NCBI RefSeq assembly: GCF_011074795.1
Contig: NZ_JAAMPF010000026.1
Location: 240,788 to 304,787 of the forward strand
Reading direction: 5' to 3'
DNA: 64,000 nt
Origin: Marinobacter salicampi
GTDB taxonomy: Bacteria; Pseudomonadota; Gammaproteobacteria; Pseudomonadales; Oleiphilaceae
Shown here: positions 26,911 to 34,548 of the stretch, one piece after another
Numbering within the stretch: position 1 is the stretch's first letter
Layout: each line of letters begins with the position of its first letter
Position numbers and translations under genes: made by a program
The notes under the pieces: model-generated
The model's database searches: none
What the model saw: only the letters and a program-made list of their open reading frames with translations
Told to the model about the DNA's origin: nothing

Positions 26911-27207
26911 TTGGAAAAATCCACGATAGCGCCGTTTGTTGTAGCGCTACTTATAGGGTTTGAACCTACATGGGCCGCAACAGAATTGGAGAACGATCCT
27001 CCCGAGCACTACCGCTTCAGCTACCAAACTGCAAATAACGGAAGAGTTGTAGCAAATAGTGTCTGTAAAGAGTACAGCGGACTCGATTGGAAAGGCTGTC
27101 GCAGATACGCACAGTGGCACTTTGCAGTAAAGTGTTGGAATTTAGGTTACGACATCAAACACCAAACTGGCTCTGTTCGCCAACAGATGCTCAAAGCAAA
27201 TGCGTGA
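26911..27207 (+). CDS. Small secreted cysteine-containing protein, copy 1
   Basis: A 98-residue protein with a signal peptide (hydrophobic PFVVALLIGFEPTWA, probable cleavage after A22 or A23), then a mature domain with ENDPPEHYRFSYQTANNGRV and cysteines in SVCKEY, GCRRY and VKCWNLGYD. The start is TTG, with GAGG eight bases upstream. A second copy (27801-28136) has about 85-90 percent the same mature sequence by eye, which supports real coding. I do not recognise the family. It follows the DUF4062 gene by 47 bases on the same strand and may be cotranscribed. Confidence 0.65.
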   Translation: MEKSTIAPFVVALLIGFEPTWAATELENDPPEHYRFSYQTANNGRVVANSVCKEYSGLDWKGCRRYAQWHFAVKCWNLGYDIKHQTGSVRQQMLKANA

Positions 27208-27309
27208 AACCGGGACAGATTTACTTATCACCTAATCTACCTAGCATACAAAAATAACGTCACGTTTGTTTAGGCTGCACATCGTTTCACGTACCATAAG
27301 AAAACTGCA

Positions 27310-27464
27310 GAAAACTGGGACAACCAGAAAACTGGGACAGATCTATTTAAGAAAACCGGGACAGATCTATTTATCACCTGATGTAAGAAAACCAAGAAAA
27401 CCGGGACAGATCTATTTATCACCTGATGTAAGAAAACCGGGACAGATCTATTTATCACCTGATG
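27310..27464 (+). repeat. 36-base tandem repeats
   Basis: Two complete 36-base units at 27350-27385 and 27395-27430 read AGAAAACCGGGACAGATCTA then TTTATCACCTGATGTA. A third, nearly complete unit is at 27431-27464, partial units are at 27310-27349, and a diverged unit follows copy 1 at about 27206-27240. The units are head-to-tail without spacers. Since 36 is divisible by 3, the array stays open and encodes KPGQIYLSPDVR repeats. The core GGGACAGATCTATTT resembles repeats I associate with IS200/Y1-type transposase neighbourhoods in gammaproteobacteria (recollection, unverified). Confidence 0.85.
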
Positions 27465-27670
27465 AAACTGGATGTGCATTCAACGGAAGCATCACCATAC
27501 CCGACCAGAACTACAACGTTTTCGAAGTGTCTTTCGATGCAGGCAACTGTGCCGACACCCAACGGAATGGCCAGTTTACTGGTTTGGGCGCTTATGACCC
27601 TGACCTTATGGAGCTCGAGTTTGCTGGCTCTGACGGTGAGGTCGCCGCTGTGTTTATTGGTACAAAATAA
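27465..27670 (+). pseudogene. 3' fragment of a lipoprotein-like gene
   Basis: After the repeats the frame continues as ETGCAFNGSITIPDQNYNVF and FDAGNCADTQRNGQFTGLGA to a TAA at 27670. This beta-rich, two-cysteine pattern looks like the C-terminal domain of a small outer-membrane lipoprotein, without signal peptide or lipobox. The upstream part has evidently been replaced by the repeat array, so this is a truncated remnant that remains open through the repeats from 27266. A terminator-like hairpin follows directly, as expected at a former gene end. Confidence 0.5.
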
Positions 27671-27678
27671 ACTTTTAG

Positions 27679-27705
27679 AGTGGGGAGCCAGATGCTCCCA
27701 CTTTT
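27679..27705 (+). terminator. Terminator-like hairpin after the lipoprotein fragment
   Basis: Arms AGTGGGGAGC and GCTCCCACT with one bulged base and a 5-base loop, followed by TTTT. Confidence 0.6.
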
Positions 27706-27800
27706 CTAAGTTTCGTCTTGTTTTTATGCCGTCTGGTGCTCAGAGCGACACAATTAACCAGAAAGGCTTTCCAATATATTTCAGGGCAAAGGAATCAGAA

Positions 27801-28136
27801 TTGAAAAAAATCAAGGCACTGCCGTTTGTTTTGGCGCTACTTCTAGGGCTTGAGCCCACATGGGCCGGAACAGAATTGGAGAATGACCCTCCCGAGCACT
27901 ACCGCTTCAGCTACCAAACGGCGAATAACGGAAGAGTTGTAGAGAATAGTGTCTGTAAAGAGTACAGCGGGCTTGATTGGAAAGGCTGCCGTCGATACGC
28001 GCAGTGGCACTTTGCAGTGAAGTGCTGGAATCTCGGCTACGACATAAAACATCAGAATGGTGCTGTTCGCCAAAAGATGCTCAAAGAAATAGATTTTTTC
28101 TGCGACGCAAAAAGGCGAGTCACACCCATGAGGTAG
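27801..28136 (+). CDS. Small secreted cysteine-containing protein, copy 2
   Basis: A 111-residue paralogue of 26911-27207. The signal peptide (KKIKALPFVLALLLGLEPTWA) and mature domain (TELENDPPEHYRFSYQTANN) are nearly the same, with the same three cysteines, and a longer tail (IDFFCDAKRRVTPMR) adds a fourth. The start is again TTG, with an AAAGGA site about eight bases upstream; the open frame to 27462 runs through the unrelated fragment and is rejected. Its stop lies next to the tRNA-like repeat, so the tail may have been set by the integration boundary. Confidence 0.65.
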   Translation: MKKIKALPFVLALLLGLEPTWAGTELENDPPEHYRFSYQTANNGRVVENSVCKEYSGLDWKGCRRYAQWHFAVKCWNLGYDIKHQNGAVRQKMLKEIDFFCDAKRRVTPMR

Positions 28137-28137
28137 T

Positions 28138-28188
28138 TTAAATCCCTCGGCCGTTAAGCTATGACGGTTCAAGTCCGCCTCCAGGCAT
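28138..28188 (+). repeat. Decayed copy of tRNA-Leu 3' half (attachment-site-like)
   Basis: This stretch aligns without gaps to tRNA-Leu positions 24113-24162. AAATCCCTCGGCCGTTA and CGGTTCAAGTCCG are identical, with about six substitutions elsewhere. Only the anticodon-to-acceptor 3' portion is present, as expected of an attachment site rather than a second tRNA. Substitutions in the variable arm and acceptor stem mean it is not functional. Confidence 0.75.
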
Positions 28189-28212
28189 TGGGGCGGACAG
28201 AGGCGAGGGTAT

Positions 28213-28740
28213 CTATTCTGGTTTCTTTCCTAACGGTCGAAACTCGATGTCGGACAGGGCACAGGATTGGCTGCTCATCAAGGCCGGCTTAAAACAGACG
28301 CCATAGTCTTCGTATGTGGTTATCTCGCACCTGCCGCTAAGCATCTTTCCGTCCGGGTTGAACCTGAACTCGACCAGACTCCCAGGCGGGTATCGGCGGT
28401 GAGTGGCTGACATCCAGCCATTGCGCTCTGCCTTGACCATTGACCGGAGCAAGTCTGTTACATCAGCTCTGGCATCCTGAAACCCATCACTGTCAGGCGT
28501 AAAGCCCCTTGCTGCCCAGCGTGCGAAGCGTTGGTAAAGCCGTGCCACGATCCTGTCGGGCTGGTCGTCACTGGTTCGGGGCAAAATCTGACTGGTAGGG
28601 TTGAAGGGCAGACTGTGGACGCCGTCGTAATAGCCTGCACTGTAGGCGTTAGAGCCAGGTAGGGGACTGCCGGAAAGGCGCAGGAGAAAATCCGGATCTT
28701 CCCCCATGAGGTTACGGGCTCGTTTATCGCTACTGCTCAT
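28213..28740 (-). CDS. Hypothetical protein, unrecognised
   Basis: A 175-residue soluble protein. The N-terminus is polar, with LMGEDPDFLLRLSGSPLPGS. The middle is helical, with ARLYQRFARWAARGFT and a TDLLRSMVKAERNGW segment. The C-terminal half is beta-rich, with PPGSLVEFRFNPDGKMLSGR and CFKPALMSS. I do not recognise the family. The composition is core-like, unlike the island that ends 25 bases from its stop codon, so it probably belongs to the original chromosome next to tRNA-Leu. Confidence 0.6.
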   Translation of the reverse strand: MSSSDKRARNLMGEDPDFLLRLSGSPLPGSNAYSAGYYDGVHSLPFNPTSQILPRTSDDQPDRIVARLYQRFARWAARGFTPDSDGFQDARADVTDLLRSMVKAERNGWMSATHRRYPPGSLVEFRFNPDGKMLSGRCEITTYEDYGVCFKPALMSSQSCALSDIEFRPLGKKPE

Positions 28741-29153
28741 TGTTTGTCCTATTTTACGGCACGGACGCTTCTTATCCTGGTCCGGGAACTAACCCTACCC
28801 CAATCCCTGGAGATTACATTTTTGTAAGCTGGAAGGGTAACCTGCCAAATTCTAAATTTCCAGTTAGCGAGTGTCCTGTGACGTCATGTAGTAATGGTGG
28901 CCGCTCATGTTGTCTGAAACGTTAGGTCGTGATTGTTAAGGATTCGGTCGCTAATAGCTGGAGTACCTGTGCCTCAGCCAAATTGCTAGGGTCACAGTAA
29001 TGCCTCGCTTGATCAATGAAGTAACAAAACTGTTCATTTAATGCTCGACACGCACCTTATAAGGCGTATGGTGAGTGTATGTTCACGTTATTCACCGCTC
29101 AACGAACCCTTCCCATTTCCACCGAACGTTGATGCCCTATCAAGGAGTCCCTT
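28741..29153. other. 413-base spacer before the XRE regulator
   Basis: No supported gene; a 61-codon frame at its left end has no ribosome site. Close to the XRE start, GGTGA at 29070-29074 and TTCACC at 29091-29096 form a loose inverted pair that could be an autoregulatory operator. Nothing else is recognised. Confidence 0.4.
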
Positions 29154-29477
29154 ATGACTCTAGGTGCAACCCTGAGGTCCTTCCGTAAAGCGAAAGGACT
29201 CACGCTGACTGAGTTGGCGACGCAGGCACATTCCCATGAAGGCAACCTCTCGCGTATTGAGCGGGACGCTGCCAAGCCGAGCCTTGATCTTCTGTACCGG
29301 TTGGCGGATTCTCTTAACGTTTCGGTTAATGAACTCTTCCAGGTGTCCGAAGTCAGCCGGTCCGGTGATGGTCAGAGCCATCTGAATGCCAATTTCATAC
29401 AGTTGGCGCCTAGCGACCGGAGTCTTCTGGTGGACTTTTCAAATCTTTTACAGAAGTCGAGAAGCCGGTCTGAGTAA
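29154..29477 (+). CDS. XRE-family transcriptional regulator
   Basis: A 107-residue protein with an N-terminal Cro/C1 helix-turn-helix: LGATLRSFRKAKGLTLTELA, SHEGNLSRIERDAAKPSLDLLYRLADSLNV (residues 30-60). A short C-terminal tail (LAPSDRSLLVDFSNLLQ) may dimerise. AAGGAG lies six bases from the ATG. No toxin or restriction partner lies next to it, so the target is unknown. It sits between the island boundary and the EAL gene. Confidence 0.85.
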   Translation: MTLGATLRSFRKAKGLTLTELATQAHSHEGNLSRIERDAAKPSLDLLYRLADSLNVSVNELFQVSEVSRSGDGQSHLNANFIQLAPSDRSLLVDFSNLLQKSRSRSE

Positions 29478-29758
29478 TTGCCCGCCACATGCTACGGCTG
29501 GTTTTAAGTCTGGTCGATTATAACTATCACTGAATTACGCCTTGTACCTCATCCAGACTGTCATGTCTGTCAAACGTCATTTTTTGCCCACTTCCTCGTT
29601 CTTCCCGATTTTTATGCCTGAATAACATAAGGGTTTGGCCTGGCTTCGTTTGTAATCTAGTATTCCAAGTCTACTTGTTCCGCCGATGGCAGAGTGGAGC
29701 GGCCTGGAATACCGCATATTGTGTGCATGCATTAGACCAACAGTAAGGAAGTGGATGT

Positions 29759-31414
29759 ATGGCGAATGGCCCAGGGAATTGGGATCCGGACAGTCTTCTT
29801 GATGACCTTCCGCTAGAAGATACCCCCGGCGTAATGCTGTTGCTTGACGAAGCCGGCGTACTCAAGGCCGGGCGCGGGGAGAGCATCGGCAAAGTTCTTG
29901 ATCAACACCGCCCTTCGCTCGGGGAGAGCATTGACTCTCTGTTTCCGGAATCGGCCGGAAACCATGGCTTGCGCGAGGCTCATGCCAGCGCCCTGACAGG
30001 CGAATTGCAGAGCTGTCGTCAACGTGTCAGGGGCGTGGACGTTGCCTGGGAATTATCCCCCCTGGATACCGAAAGAGGCCGGGAGGTGCTGGCCCTGGCT
30101 ATTGTGCTGGCAGAGGAGGAAGAACCGACCGAGGATGAACCGGAATCTCGAAGGCTGGACCGCACCACCGGGGTTCCCACCCGACGGGTGGTGGTTGGAC
30201 TTGCTAGGGAAGCATTTAACAGTCAGCCCGATGCCCAGTGGGCCATCCTCAGGCTCAAGATTGTCGGCATGAGACGCATAAACCAGGCCCTGGGCCAGGA
30301 AATGGGCGACGGTGCGCTCTATCAGGCCGTCAGCCGCATTGTTCGCTCATTGGATGAGGGCGAGTGTGTGGGCCGCGTAGGGGGCAATGAGTTTATTCTG
30401 CTTATCCACCATGAAAATGACGAGCAGACTCATAAGCGCATACAAGCCATGGACCTTCTGTTCGATGAGCCCCTGAAAGTCGGGGTTCTCCAGTTCATGC
30501 TTCACCTGAATGTGGGTATTGCACGTTATCCGGAAGACGGCACGACAGCCAAGGATCTTGAGCGGCGTGCCACCATCGCTCTTGAGCGCACCCGACTTAA
30601 CGGTTTCCACTACGCTTTCTTCAGCCTTGCTCTGGAAGATCATGTTTTGGCCTACAGCTGGGTTCCCGCTGAGGCCCAGCGCGCCCTCCGCGAGGGCGAA
30701 TTTCAACTCTACTACCAGCCCGTCGTTGACACCCGAACCGGGGAAGCCGTGTCCATGGAGGCGCTGATCCGTTGGCACCATCCGTGGCGGGGCATGATCC
30801 TGCCCGGGCATTTCATTCCGGTTATTGAAGAGATGCAGCTGATTGTCAATCTGGACCTCTGGGTTCTGGAGCGGGCCTGTCACGAAGCCATGGCCATGGG
30901 AACGCCGGTGGCCGTTAATATAACCGCCAATACCATTACGGCTCCGGATTTTGTCAAACGCCTGGACCGGGCACTGGTCCGGAGCGGATTGCCACCAAGC
31001 TGGCTGACCCTGGAGCTGACGGAGCGTGTGTTCAGCTCACCGGAACTGGTGCTGGAGCCATTGAAGGCGGTTCATGATCGTGGGGTCCAGATCGCTGCCG
31101 ATGACTTTGGGGTGGGTTATTCGTCGCTGTCTTATCTCTGGCAGTACCCGCTGGACAAACTCAAGCTCGATGGTTCTTTCGTACGCGCCGCGGCGATGGA
31201 CCAGCGCGCCCAGAACCTGGCCACCGGCCTTGTGCCTTTGATCAACACCCTCCAGATGACGCTGATTGCCGAGTGCGTGGAGACCGAAGAAGACCGGCGT
31301 TGGCTGCACGAAGCGGGGGTGTTTTTCCAGCAGGGTTATTACTTTGCACGTCCGGCGCCACGCGAGGACAGCAATGTCTCTGGCATCACCTTCCCCTCCA
31401 AAGATAACCACTAG
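29759..31414 (+). CDS. Cyclic-di-GMP phosphodiesterase with degenerate GGDEF and intact EAL
   Basis: A 551-residue cytoplasmic protein. A short N-terminal sensor-like region (1-125) is followed by a GGDEF-family domain whose signature reads RVGGNEF, with Asp replaced by Asn, so cyclase activity is doubtful. The EAL domain is complete: MEALIRW, ITANTIT, LELTERVF, ADDFGVGYSSLSYL with the metal-binding DD pair, LKLDGSFV and AECVETEED. The expected activity is hydrolysis of c-di-GMP to pGpG, with the GGNEF domain as a possible GTP-binding regulator. It is 150 bases upstream of nirK on the same strand. Confidence 0.9.
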   Translation: MANGPGNWDPDSLLDDLPLEDTPGVMLLLDEAGVLKAGRGESIGKVLDQHRPSLGESIDSLFPESAGNHGLREAHASALTGELQSCRQRVRGVDVAWELSPLDTERGREVLALAIVLAEEEEPTEDEPESRRLDRTTGVPTRRVVVGLAREAFNSQPDAQWAILRLKIVGMRRINQALGQEMGDGALYQAVSRIVRSLDEGECVGRVGGNEFILLIHHENDEQTHKRIQAMDLLFDEPLKVGVLQFMLHLNVGIARYPEDGTTAKDLERRATIALERTRLNGFHYAFFSLALEDHVLAYSWVPAEAQRALREGEFQLYYQPVVDTRTGEAVSMEALIRWHHPWRGMILPGHFIPVIEEMQLIVNLDLWVLERACHEAMAMGTPVAVNITANTITAPDFVKRLDRALVRSGLPPSWLTLELTERVFSSPELVLEPLKAVHDRGVQIAADDFGVGYSSLSYLWQYPLDKLKLDGSFVRAAAMDQRAQNLATGLVPLINTLQMTLIAECVETEEDRRWLHEAGVFFQQGYYFARPAPREDSNVSGITFPSKDNH

Positions 31415-31426
31415 GAGGTAACCACA

Positions 31427-31442
31427 ATTACCGGCCGGTAAT
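31427..31442. promoter_or_regulatory. Perfect 16-base palindrome upstream of nirK
   Basis: ATTACCGGCCGGTAAT is fully self-complementary with no loop or T tract, so it is more likely a protein-binding site than a terminator. It lies 8 bases before the FNR-type box. I do not recognise the cognate regulator. Confidence 0.5.
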
Positions 31443-31450
31443 CTTAAGTA

Positions 31451-31466
31451 CTTGATGAACATCAAG
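31451..31466. promoter_or_regulatory. FNR/ANR/DNR box of nirK
   Basis: CTTGATGAACATCAAG contains the exact consensus TTGAT-N4-ATCAA at 31452-31465. Its centre is about 107 bases from the nirK ATG, so an activator at -41.5 would place the transcript start near 31500. A TACACT at 31486-31491 fits a -10 element. Oxygen-limitation or NO-responsive activation of nirK is expected. Confidence 0.85.
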
Positions 31467-31565
31467 ATCAAATGGTTTGACTCTCAATACACTTATTTCA
31501 GATCAATGTTTAACGCATTGATGGATCCCGCCCTAGGCGGGTATTAGAAACGGGGAGAAAAAACC

Positions 31566-32951
31566 ATGAGAGCCTTTGTTTTGATAGCGACATTATGCGG
31601 AATGGTGGGACTCGCTTCGCCGGCCTTTGCGGAGCATCCGCAGAGCAGCTCGGACGTAACCTATGTTCCGGATGTAACTTATACGCTGCGAACCGACATT
31701 GCCGACGGCAAGCTGGTGTATGTCAGTGAAGCGGGCCCCACCAAGGGCCAGATCAACCCGGACCTGAAGGTTGATGAAGGAGCGGTTGTCCAGATTAACG
31801 TGGTCAATGGTGACGGGGCGCTCCATGATCTGGCGGTGCCGGAATTTGACGCCAAGTCCGATGAGATTTCAGGCAAAGGATCGGCCACGGCGATCGTGTT
31901 CAAGGCCAACAAGGCAGGTACGTTTGAGTATCTGTGCACCTTGCCTGGCCACAAGGCGGCCGGGATGGTTGGCAAGGTGATTGTAGGTGACCCGAAGGAG
32001 CAGGCCGCAACCGAGGAACGGGATCTTTCCATGGACCCCCATAAAGTCGGTGAACCGGTGGGCGACCGTGGGCCCAAGAACATCACTGTCGACCTGGAAA
32101 CAACCGAAGTGGTCGGACGTCTTAGCGACGGCAGCAGCTACAAGTTCTGGACCTTCAACAACACCGTTCCGGGCCCAATGATCAGGGTGCGCGTTGGCGA
32201 TTCCGTAACCGTCAACATGAAAAACTCTGACGAGAGCGCTCACATTCACTCAGTGGACTTTCACGCGGTGACTGGCCCCGGCGGCGGTGCTGCGGTAACC
32301 CAGGCGGCCCCGGGCCAGACCAAGAGCTTCTCTTTCAAGGCCATGGCGCCAGGACTCTACGTCTACCACTGCGCAACCCCGATGGTGGCCCAGCACATCA
32401 CCAATGGCATGTATGGCCTGATTCTGGTGGAGCCTGAAGGTGGCCTGTCCGAAGTCGACCGTGAGTTCTACGTGATGCAGGGCGAACTCTACACAGCCGA
32501 GCGTCATGGCTCCTCTGGCCTGCAGGAGTTCTCCCTGGACAAAATGCTTGATGAGCGCCCAGAGCACATGATGTTCAACGGTGCCATGGATGCTCTGACA
32601 GCTACCCACAAGATGGAGTCCGAGACTGGCGATAACGTCCGTATCTTCTTCGGCGTCGGTGGTCCTAACCTGGTATCCAGCTTCCACGTTATTGGCGAGA
32701 TTTTCGACAAGGTGTACGACCAGGCGTCCCTGACCAGCCCTCCACTGACCAATGTGCAAACTACTCTGGTGCCTCCTGGCGGTGCCACAATGGTCGAGTT
32801 TGTCACCGAGTTCCCGGGCAAGTACATCCTGGTTGACCACGCCCTGTCACGGGCAGAGAAAGGGCTGGTGGGCATTCTGAACGTTAATGGAGAAGCCGAT
32901 CCGGAAATCTTTGAAAGCTCCGAGTTGGTGCACGAAAGTGCAGGACACTAA
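31566..32951 (+). CDS. nirK: Copper-containing nitrite reductase with N-terminal cupredoxin domain
   Basis: A 461-residue periplasmic enzyme with a Sec signal peptide ending SPAFA. Residues 30-145 form an extra type 1 copper cupredoxin (LHDLAV, then EYLCTLPGHKAAGM with Cys, His and Met ligands). The two NirK domains follow: HIHSVDFHAVTGPGGG, YHCATPMVAQHITNGMYG (type 1 Cys with the adjacent type 2 His) and SSFHVIGEIFD (catalytic His). It reduces nitrite to NO. Fusion of the cupredoxin resembles the Hyphomicrobium-type three-domain NirK and may supply electrons intramolecularly. No other denitrification genes lie nearby. A strong terminator follows. Confidence 0.95.
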   Translation: MRAFVLIATLCGMVGLASPAFAEHPQSSSDVTYVPDVTYTLRTDIADGKLVYVSEAGPTKGQINPDLKVDEGAVVQINVVNGDGALHDLAVPEFDAKSDEISGKGSATAIVFKANKAGTFEYLCTLPGHKAAGMVGKVIVGDPKEQAATEERDLSMDPHKVGEPVGDRGPKNITVDLETTEVVGRLSDGSSYKFWTFNNTVPGPMIRVRVGDSVTVNMKNSDESAHIHSVDFHAVTGPGGGAAVTQAAPGQTKSFSFKAMAPGLYVYHCATPMVAQHITNGMYGLILVEPEGGLSEVDREFYVMQGELYTAERHGSSGLQEFSLDKMLDERPEHMMFNGAMDALTATHKMESETGDNVRIFFGVGGPNLVSSFHVIGEIFDKVYDQASLTSPPLTNVQTTLVPPGGATMVEFVTEFPGKYILVDHALSRAEKGLVGILNVNGEADPEIFESSELVHESAGH

Positions 32952-33016
32952 GGTCGCGGCCCAGGCTTATAAGGGCCGGTAGATCGCACCAGAAAAGCCC
33001 ATAAGCAAAGCACAGG

Positions 33017-33046
33017 ACACCCCGGCGCAAGCCGGGGTGTTTTTTT
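33017..33046 (+). terminator. Rho-independent terminator of nirK
   Basis: A 10-base stem (ACACCCCGGC/GCCGGGGTGT) with a GCAA tetraloop, followed by a seven-T tract. Confidence 0.97.
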
Positions 33047-33052
33047 GGGGTG

Positions 33053-34051
33053 TCAAAACACCTTACGTGCAAGCTGGCTTTGCCGAACCGGAGGGCGGGT
33101 CAGTAGGTAGGCGAGCCCGCCTACTGCCAGAGCGGCACCGGCAAATCGCAGCGCCTGTCGTTGCCGCGGGTCTGCCCCCGTGGTCCGGTTACCCGGACCG
33201 GCTTCAAACAGGCCTCCGGAGGTTGGGGTCTGTTCCGGTCGGATGCCCAGGAAGAGATCGGCAAACCGGGCGGCCAGGGAGCGGGTGAGGTTCGGGCTTA
33301 CAGCGTGGGCTACCCTGGTGGCGTGTGCCGTCAAGCCGACCATGAGGTGGTCCCGGGGGTTCTGGGCCAGACTTACCATCGCATCGGCGACTTTTTCGGG
33401 CTCAATGGCCAGCCCGGGTTTACCAAGGTTCCGTCCTGTATAGTTAGCGGCATTGTCAGAAATACCGGGGGTGTTGACGAAGGCGGGGTAGACATCGCAG
33501 ATACGAATACCCGGCCAGCGGAACAACTCGCCTCTCAATGCCTGGGAGAAACCTTCCAAGCCGTATTTGCTGGCGCTGTAAGCAGCTGCGAACGGGGCTG
33601 GAAACCAGGCGCCGAAGGAAATGTTATTGATCAGCACGCCTTCGCCCTGCTCGACGAAAAACGGCAGCGCCGCATGGGCACCGTAGAGGTAGCCGAGCAG
33701 GTTGGTGCGAATCACTTTCTCGTGAGCTTCCAGCGGAGTGTCCAGGAAATCGCCGACAGCACCCACACCGGCGTTGTTGACCCAGACATTGATCCTGCCG
33801 CCCCCAAGCTGCGCCGCATGCTCGGCAAGATATTTCACCGATGCGCCGTTGGTGACATCAGTTTGTATCGTATTGGCCAGGCCGCCTCTTTCGATGCAGG
33901 CGTCCTGGATATCATCGAGTTTGTCCTGCTTTCGGGCCGCGAGCACCAGATGGGCCCCTTTATCAGCGAAAGCCAGGGCGGTGGCGCGGCCTATGCCGCT
34001 GGTGGCCCCGGTTATCACTACGACAGCGTTCTTCAGATTGCGCTTAGCCAT
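33053..34051 (-). CDS. Short-chain dehydrogenase/reductase with C-terminal membrane segment
   Basis: A 332-residue SDR. VVVITGATSGIGRATALAFA is the cofactor loop, NNAGVGAVGDF the NNAG motif, and NNISFGAWFPAPFAAAYSASK carries the catalytic Ser, Tyr and Lys. After the catalytic domain (about residue 250) comes a Gly/Pro-rich linker and a hydrophobic stretch (LRFAGAALAVGGLAYLLTR) near the C-terminus, so it is probably anchored to the inner membrane. The substrate is unknown. It converges on nirK. Confidence 0.88.
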   Translation of the reverse strand: MAKRNLKNAVVVITGATSGIGRATALAFADKGAHLVLAARKQDKLDDIQDACIERGGLANTIQTDVTNGASVKYLAEHAAQLGGGRINVWVNNAGVGAVGDFLDTPLEAHEKVIRTNLLGYLYGAHAALPFFVEQGEGVLINNISFGAWFPAPFAAAYSASKYGLEGFSQALRGELFRWPGIRICDVYPAFVNTPGISDNAANYTGRNLGKPGLAIEPEKVADAMVSLAQNPRDHLMVGLTAHATRVAHAVSPNLTRSLAARFADLFLGIRPEQTPTSGGLFEAGPGNRTTGADPRQRQALRFAGAALAVGGLAYLLTRPPVRQSQLARKVF

Positions 34052-34218
34052 GTATTATCCTCCCTGAATACGATTCCCTTGGCATTCGTGCCTGCTAATG
34101 CAGGGTCTGGCATCCGCTCACACGAAACCCCATGTTTCGCACGTCTGCCCCTTAAAGCAATTAACCTGGGTTAAATTTCTCAGCCCGTGCCCTTTATGAT
34201 GCTTACCGAGGTGCTCTC

Positions 34219-34548
34219 ATGTCCCACTGGTTTTTATTGTCCATTGCCATTTGTGCTGAGGTGCTCGGCACGTCCTTCCTGAAAAGTACGGAAGGCTTTA
34301 CCCGCCTGGTACCTTCGGTCGTAGTGGTCATCAGCTATGTGGTGGCTTTCTATTTTTTATCACTCACCCTCAAGACCATGCCGGTGGGCATTGCCTATGC
34401 AGTCTGGGCCGGTTCGGGAGTGGCGCTTATAGTTCTGGTTGGATGGGTGTTCTTCTCGCAGCCCCTGGATACTCCGGCGATGGTAGGCGTGTCGCTGATC
34501 GTCGCGGGAGTGATCCTGATTAACGGTTATTCCTCCAGTGTCCAGTGA
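34219..34548 (+). CDS. Small multidrug resistance (EmrE/QacE-type) transporter
   Basis: A 109-residue, four-helix membrane protein. The essential Glu14 is present in AICAEVLGTSFLKSTEGFTR, and helix 3 has the GIAYAVWAGSG motif of drug-exporting SMR proteins, which favours the EmrE/Qac subgroup over guanidinium-exporting Gdx/SugE. It acts as an antiparallel dimer exchanging cationic compounds for protons. No mini-ykkC (guanidine) riboswitch motif was seen upstream. GAGGTG lies just before the ATG. Confidence 0.92.
   Translation: MSHWFLLSIAICAEVLGTSFLKSTEGFTRLVPSVVVVISYVVAFYFLSLTLKTMPVGIAYAVWAGSGVALIVLVGWVFFSQPLDTPAMVGVSLIVAGVILINGYSSSVQ

Larger units (their letters stand above)
24166..28188. 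mobile_element. AT-rich island between tRNA-Leu and its decayed 3' repeat
   Basis: The stretch is clearly richer in A and T than both flanks, begins at the 3' end of tRNA-Leu and ends in a 51-base diverged copy of the tRNA 3' half. This is the layout of an element integrated into a tRNA gene. Its contents are a DUF4062/HEAT-like protein, two paralogous secreted proteins, tandem 36-base repeats and a lipoprotein-like fragment. No integrase, excisionase or transposase is present, so it would be a decayed or non-autonomous element. The island reading is an inference from structure. Confidence 0.6.

Noticed and set aside
27310..27464. CRISPR array (36-base repeats)
   Set aside because: The units are directly adjacent without spacers and no cas genes are present; they are tandem repeats.
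28138..28188. A second tRNA-Leu gene
   Set aside because: Only the 3' half is present, the acceptor stem cannot pair and the CCA is lost; it is a decayed repeat.
33161..34174. 337-codon plus-strand open frame
   Set aside because: Antisense to the short-chain dehydrogenase, whose catalytic motifs are intact.
34100..34218. Guanidine (mini-ykkC) riboswitch before the SMR gene
   Set aside because: No paired ACGR hairpin loops were seen, and the protein looks like EmrE rather than Gdx.
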